Of a stretch of 64,000 nt of DNA, positions 53,601 through 64,000 are shown in pieces. A program made the position numbers and the translations under genes. Source of the stretch: Mesostigma viride (taxonomy: Eukaryota; Streptophyta; Mesostigmatophyceae; Mesostigmatales; Mesostigmataceae); assembly GCA_009746045.1 (NCBI GenBank), contig RPFO01000153.1, forward strand, positions 124,001 to 188,000, read 5' to 3'. The notes below the pieces were generated by a model. That model did not search any database. It saw nothing but the letters and a program-made list of their open reading frames with translations, and was not told the origin of the DNA. Every line of letters starts with the position of its first letter. Positions within the stretch are counted from its first letter, which is position 1.

Positions 53601-56600
53601 GTGGGGCGTTCAATCACAAGGACGGCACAGGAGGCCCCCCAAAGCACCCAGGCGTGCCCAACAGGGGGTGTTGTGATTGATGTATGCGGCGGGTGAGCTT
53701 GGGGTGAACCACTGCTGCCCTTTTCCTTGTCACCCCCTTTGCGTTCCCAAGCAGAACCAAGAAGCAGGGGTCAGGCATACACACCTCAGGAGCCGTCCAG
53801 GCGCCGACATCTGCTGACGTCCCCTCCTCGCCGGACAGCAGGCGTATGAAGCCGAAATCCGCAATCTTGGTCAACTGTGTGCCGACGTGAAGCCAACGTG
53901 GCAAAGGGGGGCAATAGATTTGAGATGGGCAAAGCAGGGGACGACTGCTGGGGCCAGGATCACACAATCCGTTTTTTCCTTCCCGCCTTGTATCGCCCCG
54001 TTTTGCCTCCCCTCGCCCTGCCTCCCCCTTTGGTTCTTTTCCCGCCTCAACTTGGCCACATTACCCACCTCTTCTTGTCCACCCGCGCAACCTCAGGCTC
54101 CCCTCTTGCCTCCTCCTCTTCCCCTCTACTCAAATCCCTTGTCCCTCTCTAAAAATCTCTCCTTTGCTATCCTATAAAAATATCCTATAAAAATATATAT
54201 AAATATAAAATATCCTATAAAAATCTCTCCGTTGCTATCCTTCTCGTCTCACCTTGTTCTCCGTGAGAAGTAGGTTCCCTGTCTTCAGGCTGCAGTGCAG
54301 GATGTTGTTGTTATGCATGTACGCCATTCCCCGCGCTGTGTCCAAGGCGATTTGGAGCAGCAAGGGTGTGCTGATCTGCTTATGGTGCTTGTGGAGCCGA
54401 TCGTGAATGCTGCCGCCCGAAATGTACTCTGCACGCAGCAGGGCACATGAAATGGTAAAAAGGCTTCCATGGGGGGGGCGTCCTGCGAACGCACTGACTG
54501 GCAAGGCAAACATCCACACAGAAACTTACGAGGTTGTAGATGACAAGTGTTCCATTAATCATAATGTGCGCGTCACGAATGAGCGAATGAAAGTACAAGC
54601 AAATGAACGTACGGACGAATGCATGGATGGATGGATGGATGGATGGATGGATGGATGGATGGATGGATGGATGGATGGATGGATGGATGGATGGATGGAT
54701 GGATGGATGGATGGATGGATGGATGGATGGATGGATGGATGGATGGATGGATGGATGGATGGATGGATGGATGGATGGATGGATGGATGGATCGATGGAT
54801 GTGGATGGATGGATGGATGGATGGATGGATGGATGGATGGATGGATGGATGGATGGATGGATGGATGGATGGATGGATGGATGGATGGATGGATGGATGG
54901 ATGGATGGATGGATGGATGGATGGATGGATGGATGGATGGATGGATGGATGGATGGATGGATGGATTGACGGACGGACGGACCGACGGACCGACCGATTT
55001 ACAGACCGACGGATTGACGGACTGAAAAACTGACGGACGGACGGACGGACGGACGGACGGACGGACGGACGGACGGACGGACGGACGGACGGACGGACGG
55101 ACGGACGGACGGACGGACGGACGGACGGACGGACGGACGGACGGACGGACGGACGGACGGACGGACGGACGGACGGACGGACGGACGGACGGACGGACGG
55201 ACGGACGGACGGACGGACAGACAGACGGACGGACCGACGGACGAATGGATGGACCGACGGACAGACAAGGCAAGTTGGGTTGATAGTCAACAGACAAACA
55301 AACAAATGAATGCACGGTTTTCCCCCACCTGACAGCAAGAGTACGCGCGGCGGCTTGATCTTGGCACCGATGAATTCGAGCAGATTGCGGTGCTTGCGCT
55401 TCCTGGCAGGGTGGGGGCCAAGAGCACCATCCCACGTGGGGAGGCAACGACACCACATTTTGTCAGTCGTAAGTATTGCAATTGCCCAGCCAGTTTCTAG
55501 AATACCCAGCACATACTGACTTCGTTGTCTGGTTTACCGCTGTCTGACCCGCCACTGTTCTGATACCTGCTGGAAAGTTCAGAGGCATCAACGAAAGGAA
55601 GTCAAGGTAGGAAGTCCATGGCACCCTGTTGGCACAAGCAGCCTCCGTCACGAGACCTCATCCTCCCCGGCCCATCACGGCGGCAACCAGCCTCGTACCA
55701 TAGCAACCTGTGTGCTCTTAACTACTATGAACTATGCGTTAAGATCGACCCACGCTGTCCATGGCGCCGTCGCCCCTTGCACCCACGTAGGCTAGCCGCA
55801 TAGACTGCCCGGTACATCCCCCCGCCTACCCTGGCCTTGTCCGCTTGCATCGTGGCCCAATGCCGACTTGGTGGTCCTACCATCGGCCGTGGCCCCATGC
55901 CCACTTGCACCGTGCCCACTTGCAGCGTGTGTACTTGCACCGTGCCCACTTGCAGCGTGTGTACTTGCACCGTGCCCACTTGCACCGCCCGTGATCCACC
56001 ACGTACTGCATGAGCGCCACCTCAGCGCGGAACAATGGCATCTCCTCGGGTGGCACCTCCTTGCTGATGACCTTGATGGTGACATCACGTGAGCCGTACC
56101 TGCCCTTGTACCTGCGGGCAGCAGCCGGGGGGGCACGCGCATGGCATACCGCCCGATACGTGAGCGAAGCGTGTCGTGGGGGCTGTAGGTGCCCTTGTAC
56201 CTGGGAGCAACAGCCAAGCTCTTTCATGGCCTCTCTTACAACAGGGACAACCCCATGAGGCCATGTCACAGATGCCAGCACATCATTGGGCAGACAAGGC
56301 ATTATAACCATTTGGCTGACAGGGCATCCTCTATGTTAAAGCAGGCAGAAGAACATTTTGTTCAGCTCGCACGCTGTGCAATCATGACATATTGCATGCC
56401 CTTGGCGACTAGGCATCGCCAATCAGGCAGCTGATGCTGAGAAAATAGCCAAGGTTGTGGGGTATGGTCATTACTACCATACCAGTACCGTACCCTACCA
56501 TACCCCTACAACCATCCTAGTACAACTACCGGACGCCGCAGCTCGCCTGCATGATGCACCCTAGGCTAACGTTCCTGTGGCATTAAGTCTGCAGGGACTT

Positions 56601-57608
56601 AAGAAGCATCCCAGCCCTTGCGTGCGTATCCTTCCCCCGTGCGGCCACATGCCTTCGCCGCCACCAAACACCTCACACACCGCGCCCCACTGCCGATGCG
56701 CATCAGTGGACCGGCTCCCCCACTCACATCCTCGCCCACCCTGGGCTGCAAAACCCAACATGCCTATTCTCAGTATTGCAACAACTGCACGCCCTTTCTT
56801 CTCTATTTGCCAGCCACTATGTTTTACAACCCCACTGCCTGCGCCATGAAGGGTTTCTATTCCTCCGTGCGTGTCTTCATCCTCAAGCCCCCCATGCACG
56901 GGACCCGCACACTGTCCCGAATGCATGATCCTCGCACAGTACCCCAATGCATGACTCCGCACTTTGTCCACAGCCAAGGCACCCATAGCCAGCGGCACTC
57001 TGCACAACCACCGCGGCGCACAATCGGCCAGCCATACATACACAGAAGCCTCTCACAGCATGCCTGCCTCGCGCCCACGCGCAGCATGCCTGCCTCGCGC
57101 CCACGCGCAGCATGCCTGCCTCGCGCCCACGCGCAGCATGCCTGCCTCGCGCCCACGCGCAGCATGCCGTAGCTTTCGGTCACCCACTATGTGCACCAGC
57201 TTGGGCTGCACCCACCATGTGCACTAGCATACGTATAACATGCACTCACAGGATGCCGTAGGCTGCAGTCGCCAGTTTCTTGTCCAGCACCACAGGGGTG
57301 TCCTCATCCGGCAACAGGGTTATGGGTGTCAGCGAGACGCCGTCCGCCGAGTACACAGACGTCCCTGAGTCCACGCTCGCCCTCAGATCGCCCTCGCCAC
57401 CGACCTCATGCGGCTTCCCCTTGTCCTCTCCCTCATTCTGCTCCTCATCCCCCACCTTGCCCTCCCCTTGGCCCTCCCCCTCTTTCTCCCCCTTGCCCTG
57501 GCCCTCCCCTTGGCACCCCCCCTCTTTCTCCCCCGTGCCCACCCCTGTACCCTCCCCATCGACCATCAGAAGCACGCCCGATGTCGCAACCGCCGGAGCG
57601 CTCGCCAT
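50675..57608 (-). CDS. RAF-like (TKL) protein kinase, probable pseudokinase
   Basis: Ten minus-strand GT-AG exons with matching phases give about 584 residues: 57250-57608, 55986-56111, 55329-55402, 54253-54428, 53785-53874, 53072-53206, 52418-52600, 51787-52034, 51153-51293, 50675-50897. Exon 1 encodes a G/E/K-rich linker. Exons 1-7 are a TKL kinase domain: VTIK lysine K133, helix-C E150, EYISGGS hinge, ADFG (D251), APE (E275), [12 protein letters not shown] and [11 protein letters not shown]. The HRD motif is HCS (S233 in place of the catalytic Asp) and the P-loop is AxAxxG (A113, A115), so catalysis is doubtful while ATP binding may persist. Exons 9 and 10 add an unidentified C-terminal part. 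If the exon 8 donor is not used, the protein stops at TAA 51705 instead. The start is uncertain: an acceptor at 57636 could link exon 1 to an upstream exon. Confidence 0.82.
54618..54966. repeat. GGAT microsatellite, kinase intron 3
   Basis: About 86 GGAT units with one interruption near 54791-54803 (GATCGATGGATGTGG). It lies in the kinase intron between exons 3 and 4. It grades through mixed GGAC/CCGA units (54967-55033) into a GGAC array. Confidence 0.98.
55034..55222. repeat. GGAC microsatellite, kinase intron 3
   Basis: About 47 uninterrupted GGAC units adjoin the GGAT array. The single C/T difference suggests one array arose from the other by point mutation and spread. Confidence 0.98.
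55880..55992 (-). repeat. Tandem copies of the kinase exon 2 splice donor
   Basis: Read on the minus strand, the exon ends GGGCG|GTGCAAGTGGGCACG. The string GGTGCAAGT(GGGC/ACAC)ACG then recurs about six times in 105 bp. This is a short 15/30-bp minisatellite made of the donor and the first intron bases. Confidence 0.75.
56112..56202 (-). repeat. Duplicated splice acceptor upstream of kinase exon 2
   Basis: On the minus strand an acceptor-plus-exon start (TGCTCCCAG|GTACAAGGGCACCTAC) at 56200 precedes by 89 bp the true one (TGCCCGCAG|GTACAAGGGCAGGTAC) at 56111. Only the second keeps the kinase frame ([14 protein letters not shown]). Using the first would lead out of frame. Confidence 0.8.
57057..57168. 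repeat. 26-bp minisatellite, four copies, kinase intron 1
   Basis: Four identical units of CATGCCTGCCTCGCGCCCAC plus GCGCAG. The unit contains a possible acceptor-like GCGCAG on the plus strand, but the kinase gene is on the minus strand. Confidence 0.95.
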
Positions 57609-57699
57609 TGCGGACGAAGGGGAGAGCGCAGGGACCTGGCAAGGCAGGGAGGGGGCATGGAGACAGCGGGCAGTTGCCGGTTGCACCAACATGCGGTGA

Positions 57700-59060
57700 G
57701 CTGCCAGGTCAAGCAGTGGGCATGTGGGTTTGCTTTGGATTTCTTTTGTAAATGATCTCACGGTGCCAAGTTGGCAAAAGGGGGAGGACATAGCGGTGGC
57801 AACTAGACCTAATTTGTTGGAGTATCTCTCCGCCAATGATGAAAATGCAGCAATAGCTTCATCTATTAATCACTCCAGGCATGGGAGGCGTCCCAGGGGG
57901 GGAGGAGCCCGTGCTCTGTGGCACTCGGTAGGGTTCACATTGTGCGAGATTACGTAAAATGGGCGAAATTATCTAAATTTACATTAGCAGTCATGGCATG
58001 AGCCGGGCGACGATGATTGATAGATATAGACAACATTACGTCGAGCTTGGTGTTGTCCGTTACCTCCGCGATCTGTTTGGCGATCTCGTTCTTCTCGCAC
58101 AAGTCTAGTAGGCGCCCAGCCTCAGCCATCCTCATTGCTCCTAGTTCGGTCATTCTTAGAGGGCGAGGAAGAGCGATACCAAGTTAAAAATTTGCTGGGC
58201 CTGGTTCGATAGCACTTCTAGCTCCTTTTAAGGGCTGTCATCGTTCTCAACAATTTAATTATTCCAAAAGGCAATCTGTCGCTCAACTTTGACAACCCCT
58301 GCGTATTCTTAGCGCACGTTGCGGGCAATTCGGAATATATCACCAGACAATTAGGGGCGGCGCTGCACGCGTTTTTGGCATCTACCTACTGCAGCCACGT
58401 TGGCCCCATTATCGCTCCGGGCGGGGTTCTTTTCGAAAATACGTAATGGTCCACTAGTGGCACTTGGGGCGCGCGACAATCTGAAAGCGGTTGTGGTGCG
58501 TGGGCGTGGTCTACGTTGGTGTGTCCCGATTCACGACATTGTTTATGGGTCTGCGCTCTGGACTTGGGCGGCGTCCAATTGTCCATGCAAGTTTATTATC
58601 TATCTATTCGATGTACTTACCTGAATCTGTCACAAAATGCCTTACGCCGTTAAGAAATTAACCATTTGGTCGGACGACTACCCAGCAATAGTTTTTGTCC
58701 TAACGTTGAAATTATTGTTGTCTTTGTTGTTGTCGACTTGTCGTTGTTGACTTGTTGTTGATGCCAACGCAGCACATGGGCAGCAGAGATTCTCTATTGG
58801 CCGAGAGCCGGATAGTATATTTAAGTATATCCGATTTGTCCTTTTCTAAAGAATGTTCTTGCAGGCAAGGGCTCATGGCTGTCAAGCTGGCTCCGGCCTG
58901 CGTTCAGTGCAGGTCAGTTGATCCGGCCTACTGTACCTACCTCCGGCCTCCGGCGACTGGCGAGCCTGCAGGGCTACAAATGCACCTCTCGGAAGTCGGA
59001 AGGGAACGGAGCCAGACTCGAAACGTAACAAATCCGTCAAAAGTCAATAGTGCTGGGCAG
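57700..59060. other. AT-richer island with unidentified, broken coding-like stretches
   Basis: The island lies upstream of the kinase gene. It includes, on the minus strand, LLDLCEKNEIAKQIAEVTDN (about 58050-58110) and, on the plus strand, GNLSLNFDNPCVFLAHVAGN (about 58272-58331) and NLKAVVVRGRGLRWCVPIHD (about 58479-58538). Sequence quality is protein-like, but the frames are broken and no family is recognised. Decayed foreign or virus-like sequence is possible. Confidence 0.35.
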
Positions 59061-59071
59061 TTACATATATG

Positions 59072-59160
59072 TACAGTCATTCCCGCTTTAAGTTGCGATC
59101 TCCCCCTAAAACTTGGCGCCGCAACTTAAAGCGGGAACGCAACTTAACGGTAGAATTAGG
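59072..59160. mobile_element. Isolated pogo/mariner-type transposon end
   Basis: TA followed by CAGTCATTCCCGCTTTAAGT, then a nearby inverted copy (ACTTAAAGCGGGAACGCAAC). It resembles the ends of the element at 2918-3146 (CAGTCAGTCACGCCTTAAGT) in layout and terminal bases. No matching far end was found. Confidence 0.5.
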
Positions 59161-59396
59161 CTAGCAGCCCACCACCTCCTCTGACGGACTTCTATACGGC
59201 ATTCGACAGCTCTCGTCAAGCCCGATCCAGCTGCAGCGTCAAAGCTGGCCAAAGTCCATTTTCCAGGCCAGATGTTTTGTACAAAGGCGGGCTGCAAAAC
59301 ACGCCGTGGGCAGCCACGCAGCCGGTGCCTGCATTTTATACCGCAAACCGTGTGTTCTAACCCCGCACGGACTTCGGCTCTCTTTTTGGCGGGGTA

Positions 59397-59582
59397 CACC
59401 CCTTTGATGTTTAAGATTCTCAAGTTTAAGATCATGAGACCCTGGATTTGACCTCTACTAGTATTATGATTGTAGTAGAATGTGGTAGAACTTAGTATAA
59501 TCGAATCATAGTAGTAAGATTCTGTAAGATCGTGAGCCGCTGGATTGGTCGGACCCCTTTCTTAAACATCAAGGGGGGGGTG
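59397..59582. mobile_element. MITE with TA target duplication
   Basis: A 186-bp element begins CACCCCTTTGATGTTTAAGA and ends TCTTAAACATCAAGGGGGGG plus GTG. The two ends are inverted repeats, and TA flanks both (59395-59396 and 59583-59584). The interior is AT-rich and non-coding (TAGTA and GTAGAA repeats). It fits a mariner-type MITE. Confidence 0.75.
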
Positions 59583-59789
59583 TACTTAATTGCCAGCCGG
59601 CTTCACGTTTGACTGTGACATAACATGGGAACAGTCGTGAGGGAAGCTTCATTTACTGTCAATGGCCTGCATGTAAACAATAATCATTATTGTTTCATTA
59701 TGATAACAGCATGGAGGCCACAGGCTGCGAGACTGCCTGTGGCCTCAACGACCTTGTCTTTGCCCTTCCGTTCTGTGGTGCATTCGGCA

Positions 59790-60935
59790 TGATCGGGTGG
59801 TAATTTCCGGCAAGATGTCTCAATTACAGACCCTGCATGGTCGTGCGCTCATCCTCATTAACGAGCGCGAGCACGGCGGGGTGAGCACTGGCTACCGCCT
59901 GGCCGACCTGATTTATGCGGATGACACCACCCTCATCGCGCGCCCTGAGCACATTCAGACCTGGCTGGACTGTCTGGGCTTGGAGGCGAGGGCGGTGGTT
60001 GGAGATAAGTGTCAAAACTGAGGCGATGGTGATTGGGGCCTCCAGTCGCCCACCGCTGCCGCGACTGCTCGACGGGACGGAGGTCCCGTTCCGTGACCGC
60101 TTCAAACTGTTGGGGAGCATGCTCCCGGACACCGCCGACGATGTGGACATCCGCATCGGCCTGGCCTGGGACAGGCTCCGTTCGCTCACCAACCCTACTG
60201 GCGCTCGAAGGGCCTGGGCGAGCACCGCAAGCGCATGCTCTTCAAGGTCCTCGTCCTCACAGTGCTCACGTATGGCGCCGAGGCGTGGACACTCACGGAC
60301 ACACTGGCAGCCAAACTAGACGGCACGGTTTACAGGATGCTCCGACAGGTCCTGAACGTAGAGTTTTCCAAGCGTAGGTCATTAGAGTCTTTGTATCAGG
60401 GTATGCCTCGTATTTCGGACAAGATTAGGCAGCGTAGGATAGCATTTGTAGGACATCTTGCTCGCACCAGCCAGGTCGACACCGCCCTTGGTCTGGCCGG
60501 CCCCCAGCGGCTTGGCCAACCAGGGCGGCATATTTTGACCTGGCCTGGCCCCAAGGACATTCCCATGAAGCTAGGTAAACCTGCCATGAACTACATGCAC
60601 CCAGATGTTGCTGGCCGATCGACAGGTATGTAGTGGTCCCAGCCCAGTTTGAACACCGCATCCACTCTCTCTCCCTTCTTTGGACTGCCATGCAGAACAA
60701 GACGCGGTGGCAGAAGATTGTCAAGGCTCACACGCCAGCCCCTGTGGGCAAGCCACCTCCCCCCAAGAGGAGGCGTTTTGATGAGTAGTGTAGTTAGAAT
60801 TTTCTAGACTAGATAGCTTAGAGTTAGGTTTATGCGGCTTCCTCCACTCCACCCATCGATCCATCAAGTACTATTAATTAATTAACTAATTAATTAATTA
60901 ATTAATTAATTAATTAATTAATTAATTAATTAATA
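59790..60935 (+). mobile_element. LINE 3' half with RT YADD motif and TTAA tail
   Basis: The plus strand carries YRLADLIYADDTTLIARPEH (RT catalytic YADD, about 59889-59948), then EVPFRDRFKLLGSML, LFKVLVLTVLTYGAEAWTLT, RMLRQVLNVEFSKRR and IRQRRIAFVGHLAR. It ends with a basic tail near TAG 60786. A 3' UTR and a TTAA-repeat tail (60870-60935) follow. Frame changes between blocks show decay. The order RT, LGS, then WxxR(R)..FGHL is that of a non-LTR ORF2. A second 3' copy lies at 63219. Confidence 0.8.
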
Positions 60936-60940
60936 GACAC

Positions 60941-61345
60941 GTGACTGCTGTCGCGTTTGCGTGCCATATCATCCTGGACTGGTCATTACCGCTACTTGGA
61001 ATGCATCCACTATCAGCAGTAATCATGTGTGAGATATGCCACCTCCCCCCCCACTATTTAGCTCACAACAACGTGAGAGCAAAAAGTGAAAGAAAGGCAG
61101 CTCACACAAAAGAAGGAAGCCCAAAGAGGGCGTCATTCCAGGCAGCAGCAAAAAAAGAAAAAAAAATCCAGCTGCTCAAAGATGCTTTTCCAGGATCAGC
61201 AACAACCTTAACATGCATGCTTTTAAAGGCTTAGCAATAACCCCTGACATGCATGCTTTTAAAGGCTTAGCAATAACCCCTTCAATGGCTTTTTACAGGG
61301 AAAAGCCTAACCTCTTCAGATGCTTTTGAAGGCTAAGCAATAACC
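60941..61345. other. Non-coding, with 28-30 bp repeats
   Basis: About four units containing ATGCTTTTAAAGGCTTAGCA occur at 61180-61340. No gene was seen. Confidence 0.5.
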
Positions 61346-62165
61346 TCTTTCCACCACTAGGCCGGTAGGCCTGACTCCTAACAAGGTTGTTCGTTCAGTT
61401 ACGGAAGATGATATGTGGGCTCTGCCCCACTGGCAGCCACCCGTTGCAAGAGCAGTTCCTACCGACCTTTATGACATAACGCTTAACAAGATTTGGTTAT
61501 TCACAAATAAAATTGAGAATACATTTTAGCCAAAACCAATGTTCATCAACAAGAAAGACTGGCTTATTCCAGCCCCTGGCCTGCCTAGCTTCGAGCAAAC
61601 AAGTCCGGCATGTCCAATACCGTGAACATCCGCTACCCGCTCTCCTTTATACGGAAGTTGGCCTTGTCCGGATGTATGCCAACACCCAGCCAACCGCTCT
61701 CACCCTAAGCTACCGACAGTGCCCAGGCGAATCTACCATACTGGTAGTCCCTGCGACGACTGTCCTCGAGACAAATCCAAAAAGGCTTAACTTGTATGCC
61801 TATCTCGCCTCGACCCATGAAAACAATCTCGCAACCATCACGGAGGTTGCGGCCGGATTGTTCTACTAGTTAATCACATGAAGACAACTGCGTCGTTGTG
61901 AAGTGAAAACTGAACGAACAACGACCACAATGGCCGACTGTTCATCCTTTTAACCTGCGCAAGCTAACCTTTCCAACGTGACATCAGCCAGTGACGACCA
62001 AAATACGCTGAACAAGGTGCCGCAAATCTAGCATGCGCTTTTTTAACGTTAGATCAGGTGCTTGCCTGACACAAACCAAATCTCATGAACAAATCTGTCC
62101 AAGCACAAGCTAAACAACTTGTAGATATTTTGCAACACTAAAAAGCGCTGCCGCAATCAGAAATT
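61346..62165 (+). other. AT-richer island with broken coding-like stretches
   Basis: Protein-like plus-strand segments are seen at about 61360-61530 (EDDMWALPHWQPPVARAVPT) and 61660-61869 (YANTQPTALTLSYRQCPGES, ETNPKRLNLYAYLASTHENN). They lie in different frames and match no family I know. This could be a decayed foreign or virus-like gene. From 61870 to 62165 nothing is seen. Confidence 0.35.
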
Positions 62166-62169
62166 AACC

Positions 62170-62530
62170 AGGCTAAATTGCCGGCCATCTCAGGCACCGC
62201 TGCTCAAAGCGTGCTGACCGTTCGCGACGTTTCACGTGTAGCCCTGGTCGTTCTCCACAAAGTCTGGTGTCCCTCGTTGTAGTCCTGGCAGAGCACGTGA
62301 TCACTGGCCCGGCAGCCAGCCCAACATGCCTGGCCTGCCTTAGTGGCGCGCGCCAGCGCCTGGACTGCCCTGGTGACGACCGGTAGCCCAAATCCCCCCT
62401 TAGCCCACTGCCGCAAATGCGAACGCACTCGCACTTGGACGAATTCAGAAGATCCGCCGACGATTCAGTGGACGCGTGATTACAACTGAGATCCGCGGCG
62501 TCAGTACCGGGCCGCGGTATAGCAACCCGC
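62170..62530 (-). mobile_element. Possible LINE fragment
   Basis: The minus strand reads VRSHLRQWAKGGFGLPVVTR, followed by ALARATKAGQACWAGC. A GGFGL motif followed by an Ala-rich helix is common in the C-terminal part of algal and oomycete LINE ORF2. The evidence is limited to this motif. Confidence 0.35.
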
Positions 62531-62584
62531 ACAAGGCTGCGGACGTCAGAATTACGCTAAAATCTGAATTGCGGACGTGATAGA

Positions 62585-63215
62585 TCACGGACGCGACACT
62601 GCGTCACGTGAGCATAAGTCCTCAGTGGGAGGGGAACATGGGATGGAATGGATGGTGTCAGGTGTAGGCTATCTAGGTCCTAGTTACAGGGGTGTGGGCA
62701 CCGCGGCCCGAATCGCTATGAATGCCATACCCGGTCACACGCGGAGCCCCCACAGACTTGGGGGTGGTCTCCTGCATCACTACTTCAAGCCATCTATCCT
62801 TGCGTACCATCTGCCTCCATATTACAGACAAACCAGGATCCAGTTCGATTCCGGCCTGGATTCATTTGCAGATCGCGTTTTTCTGCGTTTTCCGCGGACC
62901 GGCACTGAACGCAAATGGTTTTCACCTTGGCGGCGTGCCAAATCAGAATCAAAACCAGGAGGCTGCCCGGGTGTGAGCCCGTCACGTCTAGTGTAGCACA
63001 TGTCCATGCCGAGTCTATCACGAAAAGTCCACGGGTGGCGGCCCTGCCGCGCGCGGCCTGGGGCACGCCAGGTGAGAACATATCGCCCAGGCTGTGCGGG
63101 CTTGGTGCCAGCTAGTCTATCTGATGTGTCTACCTGATCTGTATGTGCGGGCCAGGTGCCCGGCTAGGCCCAGGCGCCTGTGCCTAATAATGTGGGAAAC
63201 ATAGGGCAAATTTTC
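62585..63215. repeat. Dispersed repeat, partner of 39380-39830 (and 34500-34600)
   Basis: This longer copy of the repeat family shares GTCACGTGAGCATAAGTCCT with 34500-34600 and several hundred bases with 39400-39830. It has an extra internal block of about 110 bp (62840-62950) with AT-rich sequence. It is followed immediately by a truncated LINE. Confidence 0.65.
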
Positions 63216-63218
63216 TCA

Positions 63219-63700
63219 GCGTAGGTCATTAGAGTCTTTGTATCATGGTATGCCGCGTATTTCGGACAAGATTAGGCAGCGTAGGATAGCATTTGTAGGA
63301 CATCTTGCTCGCACCAGCCAGATCGACACCGCCCTTGGTCTGGCCGGTCCCCAGCGGCTCGGCCAACCGGTGCGGCACATTTTGACCTGGCCTGGCCCCA
63401 AGAACATTCCTAAAAAGGTAGGGAAACATGCCATGACCTATACCCAGATGTTGCTGGACGACCTAGTGGTCCCAGCCCAGTTTGAGTACCGCATCCACTC
63501 TCTCTCCCCCTTTGGACTGCCATGCAGGACAAGACGCGGTGGAAGAAGATTGTCAAGGCGCACACGCCAGCCCCTGTGGGCAAGCCGCCTCCCCCCAAAC
63601 GGAGGAGCCGTTTTGATGAGTAGCGTAGATAGGCTTTTCTAGACTAGCTATAGCTTAGAGTTAGGTTAGTTCGATTACGCGGCTTCCTCCACACCACCCA
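63219..63700 (+). mobile_element. 5'-truncated LINE 3' end, near-identical to 60375-60860
   Basis: The match begins abruptly at AGCGTAGGTCATTAGAGTCT and follows the copy at 60375 through RISDKIRQRRIAFVGHLART and the Lys/Pro/Arg-rich C-terminus to a TAG near 63622, at roughly 90-95 percent identity by eye. The abrupt 5' end and shared 3' end are what target-primed reverse transcription produces. Confidence 0.8.
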
Positions 63701-63705
63701 TCCAC

Positions 63706-64000
63706 CCTGGAATATGTGCTACATGATCTCCCAACGGAGACATGTTATAATTTTTTAATAGGGCAAATCAGAGTACAAATCCTCATTACTAATGTGCAAA
63801 CCAAAGGGGATGTGAAGGGCCTTGCGCAGCATCTTGGTGACGGTGCCGTCGAGTCGTTGCTCAAGCTCCTGCGTCAGTGTCCAGGTCTCGGCGCCGTAGG
63901 TCAGGATCGATCATGCAAGGAATATGTGCTACATGATCTCCCAACGGAGGCATGTTATAATTTAATTTAATTTAATTTAATGTCATGGACTACATCCAGA
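63706..64000 (-). mobile_element. Truncated LINE piece on minus strand between direct repeats
   Basis: 63815-63905 on the minus strand corresponds to LTYGAETWTLTQELEQRLDG and the KMLRKALHI region of the LINE C-terminus. It is bracketed by two copies of GGAATATGTGCTACATGATC plus TCCCAACGGAG (63709 and 63919), each followed by an AT-rich tail. The last one, TTTAATTTAATTTAAT, lies near the window edge. Confidence 0.55.

Noticed and set aside
54380-55512. PSVR/PSIH and MDGW repeat proteins
   Set aside because: They come from GGAC and GGAT arrays in a kinase intron. Real kinase exons flank them in a different frame.

Overview
This window is nuclear DNA of a GC-rich, intron-rich eukaryote. Canonical GT-AG introns, a Pol III subunit, a very large coiled-coil protein of ciliary type, a plant/alga-like RAF-type kinase and algal-style LINE ORF1 remnants suggest a flagellated microalga. 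A green alga is the best guess. The organism cannot be named from this sequence alone.

Three host genes are supported by exons whose splice phases agree. (1) 211-5741, minus: the RNA polymerase III subunit RPC3/POLR3C, six exons, with its 3' part off the left edge. (2) 8045-33760, plus: a gene of about 18 exons and 3,050 codons for a coiled-coil protein, perhaps of the CCDC162 (DUF4549) type. (3) 50675-57608, minus: a RAF-like (TKL) kinase of about 584 residues that has lost the catalytic HRD aspartate and the first two P-loop glycines, so it is probably a pseudokinase. Genes 1 and 2 diverge. Genes 2 and 3 converge on about 17 kb of transposon debris.

The introns are unusual. Almost every long intron holds a different dominant satellite, with units from 2 to 90 bp. 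Examples are a 42-bp unit repeated about 39 times, a 20-bp unit about 34 times, and blocks of GGAT, GGAC, AAGG, GA, CA and GGCGGGG. In about ten introns the array is built from copies of that intron's own 5' splice junction (exon end plus GTRAGT). In one kinase intron the 3' splice junction is duplicated instead.

The region 35.5-50 kb is a transposon graveyard. It holds LINE ORF1, endonuclease and reverse-transcriptase fragments on both strands. It also holds a well-defined 1,559-bp hAT element with an 8-bp target duplication, inserted into a LINE ORF1 remnant and still encoding a short BED-finger protein, and a foldback element with arms of about 185 bp. The right end (59-64 kb) has two related 3' LINE copies, two MITE-like elements and a dispersed repeat also found at 39.4 kb.

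Four AT-richer islands (about 5.75-7.33, 44.99-46.75, 57.7-59.06 and 61.2-62.16 kb) carry coding-like but broken reading frames that I could not identify. They may be old foreign or virus-like insertions.

All exon coordinates come from reading splice signals and frame continuity by eye. No transcript or database evidence was available.
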